Source: Lysobacteraceae bacterium NML07-0707 (lineage in GTDB: Bacteria > Pseudomonadota > Gammaproteobacteria > Xanthomonadales > Xanthomonadaceae). From it: a stretch of 64,000 nt of DNA. The notes under the pieces are model-generated. The model was not told where the DNA came from, searched no databases, and saw only the letters and a program-made list of their open reading frames with translations. How positions within the stretch are numbered: the first letter of the stretch is position 1; every line of letters starts with the position of its first letter. The position numbers and the translations under genes are program-made. The DNA lies in contig NWQT01000027.1 in assembly GCA_002798295.1 (NCBI GenBank), positions 124,001-188,000 of the forward strand, given 5' to 3'. Positions 62,098 through 64,000 of the stretch are shown here, in pieces.

Positions 62098-64000
62098 AGC
62101 AATTACGGAAAAAAAGTCGCTCCAGGCTTTTCCAAGCCATTTCCTTCAGTCTGCTGACAGCGGCGCTGCCTATGGCGGCACTGGCACAAGCGCCGCAAAA
62201 CAGCCTGGCACTGCTGGATGTTAGCCATTGCTCGTTGGGTACGGATGCCGAGCGTCAGCACTGCCGCAATCAGCAGCTTTCCAGCAAGCTGGCTGCGCTG
62301 CATGGTGAGCAGGTATCGGGTAATGCTTCTGCAAGCAACACGGTCGTGGCTGGCATTTACACCGAAGCCGCCAAGCTCGGTGATGCTGACAGTTGGAAAA
62401 CTGAAGAGTTTATGCAGGACTGGGGCTTGGAGGCAATGAATGCCCATCATGCCTATGCGCGTGGTTTGACTGGAAATGGGATTCGGGTTGGTATCTTTGA
62501 CTCTGGTGTTGGCCTGGATCACCCAGAGTTTGCAGGTCGGGATCATCAAGGCTTGAAGATTGGCGAGCTGCTCGCCGATGGCAGCCGTTGTGCACCTGAT
62601 TATTACCTTGGTGGTGCGTACAACCCATGCTTTGGTACTGATGGTGGACGAGCCCAGCTTGACATTACGTATTGGGATCCTGATTGGGCACGTCTGCTAC
62701 CACCTGAAAGCATGCACTTAGTTGATAAAACGGAATTGCTTTGGGTTTCACATGGCACCCATGTGGCGGGGACGGTAGCTGCCAACCGTGATGGCAGCGG
62801 CATGCACGGTGTGGCTTTTGGCGCAAATTTCAGCTCCGCTCGTTTGTTCGCCGACACTGCTATGTGGGCGCATCCGGTGTGCGTGTTCTTTCGCTTCTGT
62901 GAGGTGCTGACAATAGAGCCCACAGCTAGTGCATTTGAGGACATGTATCAGCAAATGAATGCGGCTGATATTCGCGCTATGAATCATAGTTGGGGGCTTG
63001 GTCGAGAGCCGGAAAATACAGAAGAAATGCAAGAGGTTTTTGATAATCCCAACTTGGCGCCTCTTTGGCCGATTATTCATGCCGGAAGCAAGTCCAAAGG
63101 GATGATTCAGGTCTGGGCTGCTGGCAATTCTCGATATAACCTGACCCCTGAAGAATCGCCAATCGCAGGTATTTATGCCAGTTTGCCTCGCTTTTTCAAC
63201 GATCTCGAGCCTTATTGGCTCAGCGTGGTGAATGTTCGCAAAGGCGAAGAAAATGAAAGCGCTTATGTGCTGAGCGAATATTCCATGCGCTGCGGCCTCA
63301 GCAAGGATTGGTGCATTGCCGCACCCGGAACGGATATCAACTCCACGGTGTTGGGCGGACAATCTCTGGAGGGGGCTGTTGTTCAAGGCCCAGATGGCAA
63401 TTTCCATCTGCAAGGCATCGAATCTCTGCAAAATGCCACCACCTACGAATACGAGGACTACACCGGCACCTCAATGGCCGCGCCGCATATCACTGGCGCT
63501 TTGGCGTTGCTGTTCGAGCGCTATCCGTACCTGACCAACGCCCAGGTGCGCGATGTGCTGCTGACCACCGCAACCGACTTGGGGGCGCCGGGCGTGGATG
63601 ATGTCTATGGCTGGGGCATGGTCAACCTGAAGAAAGCCATCGAAGGCTATGGCCAGTTCCGCGTCGATACCGACGTCAACATGGTCGCCAAGGCGGGCGG
63701 TACCCACTGGTGGAACGATGCCCGCGTCTGGGATGTGTGGATCAATGACATCTCCGGCGCCGCCTTCAGCTTCAACAGTGATGCTGGTGGCTGGCTGCGT
63801 CTTGCAGGCAACAACAGCTTTGCCAGCCTGACCGTCAACAGCGGCACGCTGGAGCTGACCGGTGACAACACCCTGGGCAGCGACGTGGTGGTCAATGGCG
63901 GTGTTCTGCGTAATAACGGCACGCTGCGCAACAAGGTCATCCTCAATGGCGGCCTGTATGCCGGTGCAGGCGCACTGCATGGCGACTTCCATCTGGCCAA
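62098..64000 (+). CDS. Autotransporter subtilisin-like serine protease (S8 family; 3' end beyond the window)
   Basis: The frame is open from ATG 62098 (AAAGGA at 62086-62091) to the right edge, at least 634 residues. After a signal peptide (ISFSLLTAALPMAALAQ) and propeptide-like region comes the S8 catalytic domain: Asp in IRVGIFDSGVGLDHPEF, His in VSHGTHVAGTVAANRDG, Ser in YTGTSMAAPHITGA. The spacing between Asp, His and Ser is larger than in plain subtilisins because of inserts with Cys (CAPDYYLGGAYNPCFGTDGG, and HPVCVFFRFCEVL). A beta-helix-type passenger begins near the window end (LTVNSGTLELTGDNTLGSDV), expected to lead to an autotransporter barrel not seen here. Confidence 0.88.

Overview
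The window is a 64 kb piece of a moderately GC-rich gammaproteobacterial chromosome. The best match is the Xanthomonadales/Lysobacterales (Xanthomonas/Lysobacter relatives). That placement is an inference from gene content and order: a comF-bioB-bioF-(permease)-bioH-bioC block, pfp-adk-mpl, a full Mla set, a quinol-type NO reductase, giant DUF11 surface proteins, a subtilase autotransporter, and REP-like plus heptameric intergenic repeats. No rRNA, prophage or CRISPR array is present, and one tRNA gene is.

Layout. 1-8230: a surface-protein module, made of the tail of a beta-barrel protein, an OmpA-type protein and a 2272-residue repeat protein with near-identical internal repeats. 8305-9729: an IS481-family element joined to a fragment of a second IS481 relative. 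9797-14008: NO reductase with an FNR-type box, a SirB2-family protein and a DUF2254 membrane protein. 14537-19434: a tightly overlapped biotin operon (bioB, bioF, an EmrE-like permease, bioH, bioC), followed by comF and ubiA. 21199-22140: tRNA-Arg(CCG) followed by a tandem array in which the last 16 nt of the tRNA recur about every 115 bp, then REP-like repeats and a heptamer repeat. 22141-25690: DUF167, PPi-type phosphofructokinase, adenylate kinase, Mpl. 25691-31060: an insertion-sequence graveyard in which one RHS-repeat gene is cut into three by two IS1595 elements and bounded by IS3, IS5 and IS481 remnants. 31069-47325: phenylalanine hydroxylase, spermidine synthase, Kef-type antiporter, envelope proteins, a LuxR-type two-component system, rhomboid protease, RlmI-like methyltransferase and mlaA plus mlaFEDCB. 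47372-64000: folE, hemN with an FNR-type box, an L,D-transpeptidase-like lipoprotein, a giant indolepyruvate:ferredoxin oxidoreductase, a phospholipase D/YceI/SixA cluster, ParA-like and Ycf46-like ATPases, an MFS pump and an autotransporter protease that runs off the end.

Working picture. Most of the window is ordinary chromosome with many 4-bp start/stop overlaps. Two genes tied to low-oxygen life (norZ and hemN) carry FNR/Anr-like boxes, which suggests a shared anaerobic regulator. The most unusual stretch is the array after tRNA-Arg. Its units share hairpins whose stems change in a compensatory way, and the array ends in a terminator-like hairpin. It resembles, in outline only, the repeat array at the E. 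coli tyrT locus that gives rise to rtT RNA. The RHS locus is the second notable region, because its insertion history can be read almost base by base.
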